Shown: positions 43,897 through 52,717, counted from the first letter of the stretch. The stretch: DNA of 64,000 nucleotides from an uncultured Thermomicrobia bacterium (GCA_937968015.1 CALBSO010000095.1:36239-100238); one strand, 5' to 3'. Numbers and translations: made by a program. Notes: generated by a model not told the origin, from the sequence alone.

Positions 43897-46362
43897 TCAG
43901 CCAACAATATTTACCATCCGGCCGGGGACGACGATCACCTTTTTCGGCTCGCGGCCGCCCAGGTATTCCCGCACGCGTGGAGAGGCCAAAGCCTTCCCGC
44001 GCAGGGTCGCCTCACTCGTGCCGGGTGCGACGGTGAGACGGTCGCGTACCTTGCCGTTGACCTGCACGGGGATAACGATCTCCAGTTCCTTCGCCAGTTC
44101 CTCATCCCACGCCGGCCACGACTGCTGATGGACGCTGTAGAGCTTGCCTTGTCGCTCCCACAACTCCTCCGCCAGGAAAGGCATCACCGGCGCCAGCATC
44201 AGCGTCAGGACGCGGAGTGTCTCGCCGTACTGCGCCGCCGTGAAGGCATCGCGGTTGGCGCCGATCCAGTTCGTATACTCCATGAGCGCGGCGATCGCCG
44301 TGTGATATTGATAGCCGCCCAGTTCCTCGGTCACTCGTTTGATTGCCTGATGCAGCGGGCGCATTTCCACGCCCGCGCCACCGGCGGGCGCAGGGTCAGT
44401 CACCAATCGCCAGACGCGCTCCACGTAGCGCGTCACGCCAACGAGATTCATATCGCGGAAGTCGTTGTCCTGGTCGAACGGCCCCATGAAGAGCATATAG
44501 GCGCGGAACGCGTCGGCGCCGATGCGCGCGATGTATTCGTCCGGGTTGATGACATTGCCCCGGGACTTGCTCATCTTCGCGCCGTCTTTTGTGACGAAAC
44601 CGTGCAGGCGCAGCCGCGTGAACGGCTCTTCGAACGGCAGGTAGCCCATGTCGTGCAAGACCATCGTCACGAAGCGGGCATAGAGGTGATGCATGACGAC
44701 GTGCTCTTTGCCGCCGAAGTACATATCTACCGGCAGCCAGTGTTCGAGGCGCTCGCGGTCGAACGGGCGATCATCCCATTCGGTGCAGGGATAGCGCAGG
44801 AAATACCACGACGAGTCCAGGAAAGTGTCTGACACGTCGGTCTCGCGCTCGGCCGGTCCGCCGCAGATCGGGCAGGTGGTATTGACGAAGGACGGGACGG
44901 ATGCCAGCGGCGATTTCCCTGTGCCGGTCGGATGGAAGTCCTCGACCTTCGGCAGCAGCACCGGCAGTTGATCTTCCGGCACGGGCACGATACCGTCCTT
45001 CGGGCAGTAGATGATCGGGATCGGTGGCCCCCAGTACCGCTGGCGCGAGATCAGCCAATCGCGCAGCCGGTAGGTGACGCGCGGCTTCGCCAGCCCGCGC
45101 TCGCCCAGCCACGCGACGATGGCGCCCTTCGCCTCCTCCGATGGCATGCCATCGAATTGGCCTGAGTTGACCAATATACCGGGCCCGGTGTACACCGCCT
45201 CGGCGATGCCAGCCTCGCTCGCGACGACCTCGACGGTCGGCAGGCCGAAGAGACGGGCGAACTCGTAGTCCCGCTTGTCATGGGCCGGCACGCCCCCGAC
45301 CGCGCCCGTGCCGTACTGGACCAGCACGTAATCGGCGATCCAGATCGGCATGCGCCCGCCCGTCGCGGGGTTGATAGCGTACGCGCCCGTGAAGACGCCG
45401 GTCTTCTCGCGCTCGGTGTTCGTCCGCTCGATTTCGGTCTCGTTCCGCGCGCGCTCGACGTACGCCGCGACATCCGCACGCCGATCGGGTGTCGTGATCC
45501 GCTCGACCAGCGGATGCTCCGGCGCGAGCACGGCGTACGTCCCGCCGAAAATGGTATCAGGCCGCGTCGTGAAGACCGGGATCGTCTCGCCGGTATCGGC
45601 GACGGTGAAGATCAGTTCCGCGCCCTCGCTGCGCCCGATCCAGTTGGATTGGCGGCGCTTGCTCTCCTCCGGCCAGTCCAGTTTTTCGAGGTTGTCCAGC
45701 AGGCGATCGGCATAGTCGGTGATCGTGAAGAACCACTGCGTCAACTCCCGCTGCACGACCGGAGTTTCGCAGCGCTCGCAGCGGCCATCAATCACCTGCT
45801 CGTTGGCGAGGACGGTGAGGCAGGTTGGGCACCAGTTGACTGCCGCTTTCTTGCGCACCGCGAGCCCGGCCTTATACAGTTGTAGGAACAGCCACTGCGT
45901 CCACCGATAATAGGCGGGCTGGCTGGTATCAACGGAGTGCATCCAGTCGAACATCGCGCCAATGCGGCTCAGTTGCTCCTCGCGATAGCGCCGCGTCGTG
46001 CGCGCGGTCAATCGCATCGGGTTCGTATCTATCTTCAGGGCGTAGTTCTCGGTGTGAATGCCGAAGGCGTCAAAGCCCATCGGTTCGAAGACTTCGTGCC
46101 CGCGCATGCGCTGGAAGCGCCCGTTGGTATCCGCGCCGCCATAGGTGTAGACATGGCCGATGTGCAACCCCTCCGCCGACGGATACGGGAACTCCATCAG
46201 GTTGTAGAACTTCGGGCGGCCGCTCGCCAGGGTCAGATCGGTGCGGTAGAGGCCACTCTCCTCCCAGCGCGTGCGCCATTTCTGCTCGATCGGCGTCGCA
46301 TCGTAGCGGTCTGGCCGCTCCGGTGTACTCGCGCTCGCCGGTGTGTGCTTTGCTGTTGTCAT
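43897..46362 (-). CDS. leuS: Leucyl-tRNA synthetase
   Basis: This 821-residue class I synthetase has the HIGH motif as 'SAEGLHIGHVYTY' near residue 55, the editing domain with 'TTRPDTIFGGTY', a zinc-like 'NTTCPICGGPAERETD' and KMSKS as 'GAKMSKSRGNV'. It charges tRNA-Leu. ATG 46362 is chosen because the longer frame runs back through the T-box and a tRNA. Expression is controlled by the T-box leader. The C-terminal domain is complete. Confidence 0.96.
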   Translation of the reverse strand: MTTAKHTPASASTPERPDRYDATPIEQKWRTRWEESGLYRTDLTLASGRPKFYNLMEFPYPSAEGLHIGHVYTYGGADTNGRFQRMRGHEVFEPMGFDAFGIHTENYALKIDTNPMRLTARTTRRYREEQLSRIGAMFDWMHSVDTSQPAYYRWTQWLFLQLYKAGLAVRKKAAVNWCPTCLTVLANEQVIDGRCERCETPVVQRELTQWFFTITDYADRLLDNLEKLDWPEESKRRQSNWIGRSEGAELIFTVADTGETIPVFTTRPDTIFGGTYAVLAPEHPLVERITTPDRRADVAAYVERARNETEIERTNTEREKTGVFTGAYAINPATGGRMPIWIADYVLVQYGTGAVGGVPAHDKRDYEFARLFGLPTVEVVASEAGIAEAVYTGPGILVNSGQFDGMPSEEAKGAIVAWLGERGLAKPRVTYRLRDWLISRQRYWGPPIPIIYCPKDGIVPVPEDQLPVLLPKVEDFHPTGTGKSPLASVPSFVNTTCPICGGPAERETDVSDTFLDSSWYFLRYPCTEWDDRPFDRERLEHWLPVDMYFGGKEHVVMHHLYARFVTMVLHDMGYLPFEEPFTRLRLHGFVTKDGAKMSKSRGNVINPDEYIARIGADAFRAYMLFMGPFDQDNDFRDMNLVGVTRYVERVWRLVTDPAPAGGAGVEMRPLHQAIKRVTEELGGYQYHTAIAALMEYTNWIGANRDAFTAAQYGETLRVLTLMLAPVMPFLAEELWERQGKLYSVHQQSWPAWDEELAKELEIVIPVQVNGKVRDRLTVAPGTSEATLRGKALASPRVREYLGGREPKKVIVVPGRMVNIVG

Positions 46363-46381
46363 ATCGCCGTCCCTTCCGCAC

Positions 46382-46446
46382 AAAAGAAAACGCCCTTCGT
46401 CCGTAAGGGGACGAAGGGCAGGATGTGCCTTCCGTGGTACCACCCC
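46382..46446 (-). promoter_or_regulatory. leuS T-box antiterminator and terminator
   Basis: On the minus strand the T-box core ggggtggtaccacgga (46446-46431) is followed by an intrinsic terminator: gcccttcgtcc/ggacgaagggc (46419-46409 with 46402-46392) and a T-rich tail to 46382. The tggt pairs with the ACCA end of uncharged tRNA-Leu. Low charging would favour readthrough into leuS. Confidence 0.88.
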
Positions 46447-46475
46447 GATTGGGTTTCGCCCCGGCCGCTGCGCGA

Positions 46476-46551
46476 TGGTGGAGCTGAGGGGACTCGAACC
46501 CCTGACCCCCACACTGCCAGTGTGGTGCTCTCCCAGCTGAGCTACAGCCCC
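46476..46551 (-). tRNA. tRNA-Ala(GGC), lying inside the leuS T-box leader
   Basis: The minus strand gives acceptor ggggctg/cagctcc, D arm with agctcagctgggagagc, anticodon loop ctggcag (GGC), T loop ttcgagt and encoded ACCA. It sits between the T-box stem I region (46640-46760) and the antiterminator (46431-46446). Confidence 0.96.
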
Positions 46552-46639
46552 GCGATCTCTTCCGCGCCCGGCGGAAACCCCGCTCGATAGCCCTGGTATC
46601 GGTGGCCAACCCGGCAGCGACTACCCACTCTGATCACCG

Positions 46640-46760
46640 CTGCGTGTCACGCAGGCGAGTTCGGCCCATCATCGCGCCACTTCCACCATTTGGCGCTCGC
46701 TTTCGGGAATGGCCTACTACTCCCACGGTTGCAACCCGAAGATTGCAGGCGATCATGCTA
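46640..46760 (-). promoter_or_regulatory. leuS T-box stem I with CUC specifier
   Basis: On the minus strand, gggagtagtagg (the usual AGTA region), then agcgagcgcc and tggtggaagtggcgc (distal loop and AG bulge), then gaa-CTC-gcc with the specifier CTC at 46659-46657. This is the order found in T-box stem I. CUC is read by tRNA-Leu(GAG), present at 30407-30494. The region further 5' carries no other gene. Confidence 0.78.
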
Positions 46761-46779
46761 TCAGAATACGGTGATCGCG

Positions 46780-47424
46780 TCAATCACGGAATTCCGTTTC
46801 GAGGGCACCCTCGAAACGGCAGCGCGGACGCTCGCTCCGTTCACATCGCTCCGACATCGGAATACCGGTGATGTCGCTGACGAGCGTCTCGGCGAGCGTG
46901 CAGATGTCGGGATAATCGGCCGCAATTGCCGCGAGGGGGCAACTGTAGCCCTGGATCGTGATGGTCCGCTCATTGATCTCGTACTCGGCGAGTCCCCCAA
47001 GGCCGTTGAGCAGCGTCACTGCGGCATCGAGGCGCGATTCCAGGGAAACACTGGCGGTGGCGTGATCGTGCGCGATCCGATGCCCAACCGCGCGCAGGAG
47101 ATCGTCCACCACTTCCGACCCGAACCGCTCGGTGAGGACGGCGAGAAGGTGCGCGAGCATTGGCCCATATGCTTTCGGGAACAACTGCTCCGCCTCGGGC
47201 GTGAGATCATATGCATACGCGGGTTTGCTCGCGCCACGCCGCACGCCGCGCTGCTCGACAAGGCCATCCCGTTCGAGTGCCGCGATCTGCGCGCGGACCG
47301 CATTGTCGGTTAAAACGAGGGTTTGAGCGAGTTCATCCACGGTCCGGCTCGCGCGCCGGAGCAGCGCGACGATCCGCCCCCGCGTACTGCTCCAGAATCG
47401 TTTATTCCCGCCCGTCGGCTGCAT
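46780..47424 (-). CDS. SufR-like (ArsR/DeoR type) iron-sulfur transcriptional regulator
   Basis: This 214-residue protein has an N-terminal winged helix ('TVDELAQTLVLTDNAVRAQI') and a C-terminal half with cysteines in 'GYSCPLAAIA', 'PDICTLAETL', 'SERCERSERPRCRFEG'. The spacing matches SufR-type Fe-S regulators. In that family the cluster senses Fe-S supply or redox state. ATG 47424 has AGGAAGGGA upstream. It is divergent from a membrane-protein operon, and a palindrome lies between them. Confidence 0.8.
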   Translation of the reverse strand: MQPTGGNKRFWSSTRGRIVALLRRASRTVDELAQTLVLTDNAVRAQIAALERDGLVEQRGVRRGASKPAYAYDLTPEAEQLFPKAYGPMLAHLLAVLTERFGSEVVDDLLRAVGHRIAHDHATASVSLESRLDAAVTLLNGLGGLAEYEINERTITIQGYSCPLAAIAADYPDICTLAETLVSDITGIPMSERCERSERPRCRFEGALETEFRD

Positions 47425-47479
47425 CGCTTCCCTTCCTGTCACCAAAAATCTACTCGGCTGCAATCAGTATACCAAGATT

Positions 47480-47497
47480 GTCAAGAAAACACTTGAC
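47480..47497. promoter_or_regulatory. Palindromic operator gtcaag-N6-cttgac
   Basis: A perfect 6-6-6 palindrome (gtcaag, aaaaca, cttgac) in the divergent region between the SufR-like gene and 47619. It overlaps the -35 box of the plus-strand promoter. It is probably the binding site of the neighbouring regulator. Confidence 0.65.
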
Positions 47498-47521
47498 TAT
47501 CTCTGTTTGCGATGGTATCGT
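47493..47521 (+). promoter_or_regulatory. Promoter for the 47619-48613 membrane-protein operon
   Basis: TTGACT (47493-47498) and TATCGT (47516-47521) separated by 17 bases. The -35 overlaps the palindrome, consistent with repression. Confidence 0.55.
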
Positions 47522-47618
47522 GATGTTATTCCACTTCTCGTGCTCAATGGTGAGCATCGCGCAACGAGGCGCATCGCGCATTGTAGCCGTTCGGTCAGTT
47601 TCGTAGGAGGATGGCAAG

Positions 47619-48044
47619 ATGAAGTGGGTCACGTTGGTCGTCTGGTTGCTCACTGCGGTCGGTGGTTTCACACTCCTCGGCATCTGGCTCCAACATGGCG
47701 GCATGCGATCGTCCGTGACGCGGCGGTTCCCGAAGCCATTACCGTGGTTACACGGGCTTGCCGCTGTCGTGTCGCTCGTGCTCTTCCTGATTTATCTGTT
47801 CGCGGATACTGACGCGCTCAAGCCAATCGTCCTGATCGGCCTGCTCATCACAGCGGCGCTCGGCATCACGATGTTTGTCATGTGGCTCAGCCGGGGTGGG
47901 ATGCGGCGTTCGCCCGCAGTCGGTGCGGATGTTGCCGGCGCGCCGGAGGAGCACTTCCCGAATGCGGTCGTCGCCCTGCATGGCATCGCGGCGGTCGCGA
48001 CACTGGTCCTCTACATCATCGCCGCATATGTTGTCGCGAGTTGA
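47619..48044 (+). CDS. Four-helix membrane protein of unknown function
   Basis: This 141-residue protein has four hydrophobic segments in two similar halves: 'VVWLLTAVGGFTLLGIWLQHGG' region shortened to GGFTLLGIWLQHGG, then 'PWLHGLAAVVSLVLFLIYL', then 'GITMFVMWLSRGG' and 'VVALHGIAAVATLVLYIIAA'. The repeated W-L-x-x-G-G and L-H-G-x-A motifs show internal duplication. The two histidines in equivalent helices could bind heme, but this is not established. AGGAGG lies before ATG 47619. Confidence 0.7.
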   Translation: MKWVTLVVWLLTAVGGFTLLGIWLQHGGMRSSVTRRFPKPLPWLHGLAAVVSLVLFLIYLFADTDALKPIVLIGLLITAALGITMFVMWLSRGGMRRSPAVGADVAGAPEEHFPNAVVALHGIAAVATLVLYIIAAYVVAS

Positions 48045-48091
48045 CCGTTTGTCCGTGACATGGATGAGCATCGGCGAAATGAGGCTGTGAT

Positions 48092-48613
48092 ATGGCGAAC
48101 CCGCTCAAGCGTGTGTTCGGTGATCCGACGCACCCCGCCGTCGTGCATTTTCCGCTCGCGCTCTACCCCGCGACCGTGCTTTTCGATCTCCTGGCATTGA
48201 CGCGCGATGACGGCTCGGTCTACACCCACGGCGCGTTCGTCCTCATCGTCGCCGCTTCGATCGCGGCGGTCGGCGCGATGATCACGGGGTTTGCACAACT
48301 CCCGGATATTCCGCCCGATTCGCCCGCATGGAAGACCGCGATTCTCCATATGTCGGCACAACTGACCGCCGCTGGCATCTTCCTTGTCAGTCTCCTGTTG
48401 CGGCTCCGGCACGTTGACGACGTGCATCCGCCGATTGCGGCGGTACTCTTTGCGGTGATCGGGACAGGAGCGCTTTTCTATGGCGGCTGGCTGGGTGGAC
48501 AGATGGTCTTTTCGCACGGTGTCAGTGTGGAGGGGCGAGGCGGCGCAACCGTCCAGCCGCCGGACACCGAGGAAGCGAGTCCCACAGATGGAGCGGGCAA
48601 TCCGGACTCGTGA
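48092..48613 (+). CDS. DUF2231-type membrane protein
   Basis: This 173-residue protein starts with 'GDPTHPAVVHFPLALYPATV', the DUF2231 hallmark, and has four membrane helices with conserved His residues. The function of the family is unknown, though the histidines resemble heme ligands. A soluble tail 'PPDTEEASPTDGAGNPDS' ends the protein. It is 47 bases after the preceding membrane gene and shares its promoter. Confidence 0.8.
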   Translation: MANPLKRVFGDPTHPAVVHFPLALYPATVLFDLLALTRDDGSVYTHGAFVLIVAASIAAVGAMITGFAQLPDIPPDSPAWKTAILHMSAQLTAAGIFLVSLLLRLRHVDDVHPPIAAVLFAVIGTGALFYGGWLGGQMVFSHGVSVEGRGGATVQPPDTEEASPTDGAGNPDS

Positions 48614-48749
48614 CACACCGTGATCGGTGCGTCATCGGGGAAGGATTCTCTCTTGCGCCGATGGTAATGACGACTTCAGGTTTTCGTCTCTCGCCCATTG
48701 CCACGTTTGCCGAGGTCTTTGCGTACGATCCGTGCGGCGGCGAGCGGCG

Positions 48750-49064
48750 TCAATCAACGGCCTCTTCCGCCTGCTCGCCGTGCTCGACGATGTCGCCTTC
48801 CTTGAAGAGGATCGTCTGCATCTCCGCGCGCCACTTCGGTTTTTGCCGGAGTAGGAACTCCAAATCCATGCCGAAGTGCTTGAACTCCTCTTGCTGTGCG
48901 TTCGCCATGATCGCTTTCGCCTCGGTGTTCTTCTCGACGGCCATGCGCTGCTCGTACCAGTCAATCGCCTCCGCTTCCTCGATGAGCGAGAGGATCATCC
49001 TGGCAAACGTACGCGTCTCGTCCGGCAATTCGTTGACGGGTTCGTGGTACTGATCGAAGGGCAT
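48750..49064 (-). CDS. Encapsulin-associated ferritin-like protein (EncFtn type)
   Basis: This 104-residue protein matches encapsulated ferritins: 'YHEPVNELPDETRTFARMIL' followed by 'LIEEAEAIDWYEQRM' and 'NAQQEEFKHFGMDLEFLLRQ'. The Glu residues in EEAEAIDWYEQR and the E-E-x-K-H pair form the di-iron site. It oxidises and stores iron inside an encapsulin shell. The usual C-terminal targeting peptide is not clear here ('EHGEQAEEAVD'). GGAGG lies upstream of ATG 49064. No encapsulin shell gene is in this window. Confidence 0.82.
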   Translation of the reverse strand: MPFDQYHEPVNELPDETRTFARMILSLIEEAEAIDWYEQRMAVEKNTEAKAIMANAQQEEFKHFGMDLEFLLRQKPKWRAEMQTILFKEGDIVEHGEQAEEAVD

Positions 49065-49209
49065 CGGGTTCCTCCAAGTCGCGTCCGACCGGCGAATATC
49101 ATCGTTCATCGCGTCCTTCGCATGATGCGGGCCGCCATGTTGCGCGCTGCGTGTCTGTCTCATACCCTGTGTGGATATACTCTCGCGAGCAGAAAAGGAG
49201 AGCGCGCGC

Positions 49210-50574
49210 ATGATCGCGGCGGATTTGGCGGAGCGGGAACGGGCGGGTAGACCAATACGGGTCGGGATCGTCGGGGCGGGGAAATTCGGGTCGAGCGTCG
49301 CGCACCAGGTATCGCGCATGGCGGGGCTGCGGCTCGTCGCCCTCGCGGACCTGTTCCCGGACAAGGCGAAGGCGGTCTTCGCCCGCAATGGCATGGCGGC
49401 GGAGGATGTCGTACACGCGGGCGACGCACGGGCAATCGCACGGGCGATGGAGCGGGGCAAGGCGGCGGTGACGGATGACCCGATCGCGCTCTGTGCCGCA
49501 CCACTCGATGTGATCGTCGAGGCGACGGGCGTACCGGAGAATGGCGCGCGGATCGGCGCCGAGGCGATTGCGCGGGGCAAGCACATCGTGATGGTCAATA
49601 TGGAGACGGATGTTGCCGTCGGATCACTGCTGCACCGGCGGGCGCAAGCGGCGGGCGTCGTCTATACGGTGGCGGATGGCGACCAACCGGGCTGCATCAT
49701 GCGGCTCGTGGATTGGGCGCAGGCGCTCGGTTTGGAAGTGGTCGTCGCGGGTCGCGGGACGCGCCGCTTCAGTTCCGACCGCGAGGGCGACCCGGAGGAA
49801 GCGTTCGCCCGCTATGGCTACGACCCAAAACTGGTCCAGGAACAGCAATTGAACGCGCAGATGTACAACTCGTTCCGCGACGGCTCAAAATCGCAGATCG
49901 AGATGTGTAGCGTCGCCAACATGACCGGGCTCGTGCCGGACATCCGGGGAATGCACGAACCGAGCGCGACAGTCACTGACCTCGCGACGGTCTTCAGTCT
50001 TCAGACAATGAGCGGCGTACTGAACGAGTTCGGCGTTGTGGAACTGGCGAACGCGGTCGCGCCGGATGGCGTGACGGTGCTACCCAACCATCTCGACATT
50101 GGCGTCTTCATCGTCGTGCGTACCGACCACGCGCGCATCGCGCAGGACCTCGGCTTCTACGGCCTGAAAATGGGGCCGGACGGCACGACCGCCGCCCACT
50201 ACCGCCCCTACCATCTCTGCGGCATCGAAGCGCCGCTCTCTATCGCGGAGGCCGGATTGTACGGCAAGCCGACGGGTGCGCCGATCGGTGCGCCCGTCGC
50301 GGACGTGATCGCCGTCGCGAAGCGCGATCTCAACGCAGGCGAAACGCTCGACGGCAGTGGCGGCAGGATGGTCTACGGTCTCATTGAGCGCGCCGCAATC
50401 GTCCATGCCGAAAGACTGCTGCCCCTGACGATGACGAACGGTATCCGACTCACGCGCGACGTTTCCGCTGATCAGCCGATCACGCATGAGATGATCGAAC
50501 GCCCCGCCGATTCGTTCCTCTGGTCCCTGCGCGCCGAGCAGGACACTATCTTTGCGGTTACGGGGATGGCGTAA
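49210..50574 (+). CDS. NAD(P)-binding oxidoreductase with C-terminal SAF domain
   Basis: This 454-residue protein has an N-terminal Rossmann fold ('RVGIVGAGKFGSSVAHQVSR'), a homoserine-dehydrogenase-like middle ('VIVEATGVPENGARIGAEAI'), and a C-terminal SAF segment ('AVAKRDLNAGETLDGSGGRM' and 'LTRDVSADQPITHEMIE'). Such proteins act on sugar acids or small hydroxy acids, but the substrate is unknown. ATG 49210 has AAGGAG 10 bases upstream. It is convergent with a Gfo/Idh dehydrogenase, with which it may share a pathway. Confidence 0.75.
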   Translation: MIAADLAERERAGRPIRVGIVGAGKFGSSVAHQVSRMAGLRLVALADLFPDKAKAVFARNGMAAEDVVHAGDARAIARAMERGKAAVTDDPIALCAAPLDVIVEATGVPENGARIGAEAIARGKHIVMVNMETDVAVGSLLHRRAQAAGVVYTVADGDQPGCIMRLVDWAQALGLEVVVAGRGTRRFSSDREGDPEEAFARYGYDPKLVQEQQLNAQMYNSFRDGSKSQIEMCSVANMTGLVPDIRGMHEPSATVTDLATVFSLQTMSGVLNEFGVVELANAVAPDGVTVLPNHLDIGVFIVVRTDHARIAQDLGFYGLKMGPDGTTAAHYRPYHLCGIEAPLSIAEAGLYGKPTGAPIGAPVADVIAVAKRDLNAGETLDGSGGRMVYGLIERAAIVHAERLLPLTMTNGIRLTRDVSADQPITHEMIERPADSFLWSLRAEQDTIFAVTGMA

Positions 50575-50610
50575 AGCGGAAGCGCTGATCGTCGTTGATA
50601 CATTTGTCTT

Positions 50611-51678
50611 CTATTCCCCGATGTCCTCGCCACGGATCGGTAATTGGACGGGCAGGCCGGTGCGGGAGGAGTGGTAGATTGCGAGGATGATTTCGAGGGA
50701 TTTGCGCGCCTCCGCGCCGGTGACGGCGGGCGGGCGGCCGTCGCGGACGGCTTGCAGGAAATCCTGGATTTGCAGCGTGTGGAAGTGCGGAAAGCCGCTC
50801 CGCCGCTCCTCGATGCCCTCCCAGACGGGCACATACGCCTCCTCGCCGCGCACGGTCCAGATGTCGTTGATGCCCTCTTTGCCTTCGGGGAACTCCCAGA
50901 CACTTGCGGTCGCGCCGTTGTCACCATGCACCGCGACGCGAAAGCCCCGGTTCGGATTGATGCTCGTGGATGCCTCGATGATGCCGAGCGCGCCGCTGGC
51001 GAATTTCACCGTGGCGACGACGGTATCCTCAACATCAATGTAGTCCCCATGCACGAGCGTCGCATATCGCCCGAAGATCTCCACCGCCGGGCCCATGAAC
51101 CACTGAAATTTGTCAATCGTGTGGACAGCTTGGTTCATCAGTACGCCGCCGCCCTCGGTCGCCCACTTGCCACGCCACGCATCCTGCGCGAAGTAGGCGC
51201 GGTCGCGCGAGAGATGGGCGATGCACTCGCCGAGCGTCAGGTTGCCGAGTTGCCCAGTGTCAATCGCCCGGCGTATCCGCTGCGCGGCGGGCCAGAAGCG
51301 GCGCTGGAAGATGACACCAAACGCGATCTTCGCCCGCTCGGCGGCCACGATCATCCGGTCGGCGTCCGTCAGGCGGGTCGTGATTGGCTTCTCGCAGAGC
51401 ACATGGACGCCCGCCTCGGCGGCGGCGATCACAAGCGGCGTATGGCTCGGGTGCGGGGTGCAGACAATCACCGCCTCGACCGCGCCGCTCGCCAGCAGCG
51501 CCTCCGCGTCCGGGAAGACGCGCGGAATGTGGAAATCCTCGGCCATCGCCCGTGCTCGGTCCACATCGAGATCGGCGACCGCGACAAAATCCGATTCCGC
51601 GAGCGAGGAGAGTGCCGCCGCATGCGTCTTGGCGATGTTGCCGCAACCGATCAACCCGACCCGCACACGTTCAGCCAT
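50611..51678 (-). CDS. Gfo/Idh/MocA-family dehydrogenase
   Basis: This 355-residue protein has the N-terminal NAD(P) fold 'VRVGLIGCGNIAKTHAAALS', the family motif 'VHVLCEKPITTRLTDADRMI', and 'GGGVLMNQAVHTIDKFQWF' around the catalytic His. Members oxidise or isomerise sugars and cyclitols. It follows a TIM-barrel epimerase gene by 14 bases on the same strand, so the two form an operon for sugar-like substrate use. Confidence 0.88.
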   Translation of the reverse strand: MAERVRVGLIGCGNIAKTHAAALSSLAESDFVAVADLDVDRARAMAEDFHIPRVFPDAEALLASGAVEAVIVCTPHPSHTPLVIAAAEAGVHVLCEKPITTRLTDADRMIVAAERAKIAFGVIFQRRFWPAAQRIRRAIDTGQLGNLTLGECIAHLSRDRAYFAQDAWRGKWATEGGGVLMNQAVHTIDKFQWFMGPAVEIFGRYATLVHGDYIDVEDTVVATVKFASGALGIIEASTSINPNRGFRVAVHGDNGATASVWEFPEGKEGINDIWTVRGEEAYVPVWEGIEERRSGFPHFHTLQIQDFLQAVRDGRPPAVTGAEARKSLEIILAIYHSSRTGLPVQLPIRGEDIGE

Positions 51679-51692
51679 CGTCTGTTCCTCCT

Positions 51693-52649
51693 TCAGTCGG
51701 TTGTTCCATCGTCGGCCCTAAGAAACGGAAAGATACTTCGCAAATAGTTGGCGGACCATGCGACACCATCGAGGCCGAGGAAGAGAGGGTCCTCGTTCTC
51801 AATGCTGAGAACGTCATCGTAGCCGATGTCGCGCAATGCCGAGAGGACGCCGCGCCAATCGAGCGCGCCGAGGCCGGGGAGACGATAGCGCCACCATCCG
51901 CTGCCGAGAATGCCCTGCCGCGCCAGCACCGCCGGAAGAACCTCAGTATCCTTCGCGTCGAAGTGATAGATGCGCGACCCATATTGCCGGATGAGGTCGG
52001 GAATGTGCGGAATCTGGAGCCAGATCAGATGTGATGGGTCGAAACTGAGACCGAGCGCCGGTGACGGTACCGCGTCGAAGATGTAATCCCATAACTCCGG
52101 GCTGTGCGCGACATTTCCGTGCCCACCGCCGCGCGCTGCCGTCTCGAAGGCGATCCGCACGCCTTTCGCCTCGGCATACTCCGCGAGCGGTGTGAAGACC
52201 TCTTTGAAGATCCCGATGTTTTCGGAGAGGCGGTTCGATGGATGATTCGGTCCGACGCCCGGCAACCCATAGAAATGCATGCCGAATGCCGACCCGCCAT
52301 ACGTCACGACCGTCGGGACCCCGAGCGACGCGCACGCGTCAATCATTTGGCGGAAGGTGGCGATCCGTTCCTCACGAAGCGAGGGGTCGGGTGCGAGCAG
52401 GTTCAGCATCGGCGCGAGGGAGGTAATCGTGACTCCATGGGCCGCCAGAAGTTCGTGGGTCGGCTCCGGCCCGTCGCGGAGGATCGCGTCCAGATCGAGA
52501 TGGCCGGGATACGGCGCGCCCGCGATAGGCGGGAACGTCGGCCCGACATTGACCTCAACAGCATCTAACCCCGCCGCGTTGGCGCGCGTAAGGAGCGCCG
52601 GAAACGGCATCGGTTCGATACCGACGAGGGACGCAAAGGCGATCTTCAT
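51693..52649 (-). CDS. Xylose isomerase-like TIM-barrel sugar epimerase/isomerase
   Basis: This 318-residue protein begins 'MKIAFASLVGIEPMPFPALL' and contains 'VRIAFETAARGGGHGNVAHS', 'LGLSFDPSHLIWLQIPHIPD', 'RIYHFDAKDTEV' and 'LSIENEDPLFLGLDGV'. The E, D, H, D and E residues form the metal site of the AP-endonuclease-2-like family. It probably isomerises a sugar or sugar acid. ATG 52649 is preferred. It precedes the Gfo/Idh gene in one operon. Confidence 0.85.
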   Translation of the reverse strand: MKIAFASLVGIEPMPFPALLTRANAAGLDAVEVNVGPTFPPIAGAPYPGHLDLDAILRDGPEPTHELLAAHGVTITSLAPMLNLLAPDPSLREERIATFRQMIDACASLGVPTVVTYGGSAFGMHFYGLPGVGPNHPSNRLSENIGIFKEVFTPLAEYAEAKGVRIAFETAARGGGHGNVAHSPELWDYIFDAVPSPALGLSFDPSHLIWLQIPHIPDLIRQYGSRIYHFDAKDTEVLPAVLARQGILGSGWWRYRLPGLGALDWRGVLSALRDIGYDDVLSIENEDPLFLGLDGVAWSANYLRSIFPFLRADDGTTD

Positions 52650-52668
52650 GCTCTTCCCTAACCCCCGG

Positions 52669-52691
52669 CCCATTCCCCACAGGGGAATGGG
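52669..52691. repeat. Short hairpin cccattcccc/ggggaatggg
   Basis: A perfect 10-bp inverted repeat with a 3-base loop lies between the LLM gene and the TIM-barrel gene on the minus strand. It may end the LLM transcript. It resembles dispersed repeats elsewhere in the window. Confidence 0.6.
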
Positions 52692-52717
52692 AGCGCGATA
52701 CCGACCGACACTGAAAG

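Noticed and set aside
46363..46512. N-terminal extension of LeuRS
   Set aside because: It would translate the T-box terminator and part of tRNA-Ala. The synthetase family starts near ATG 46362.
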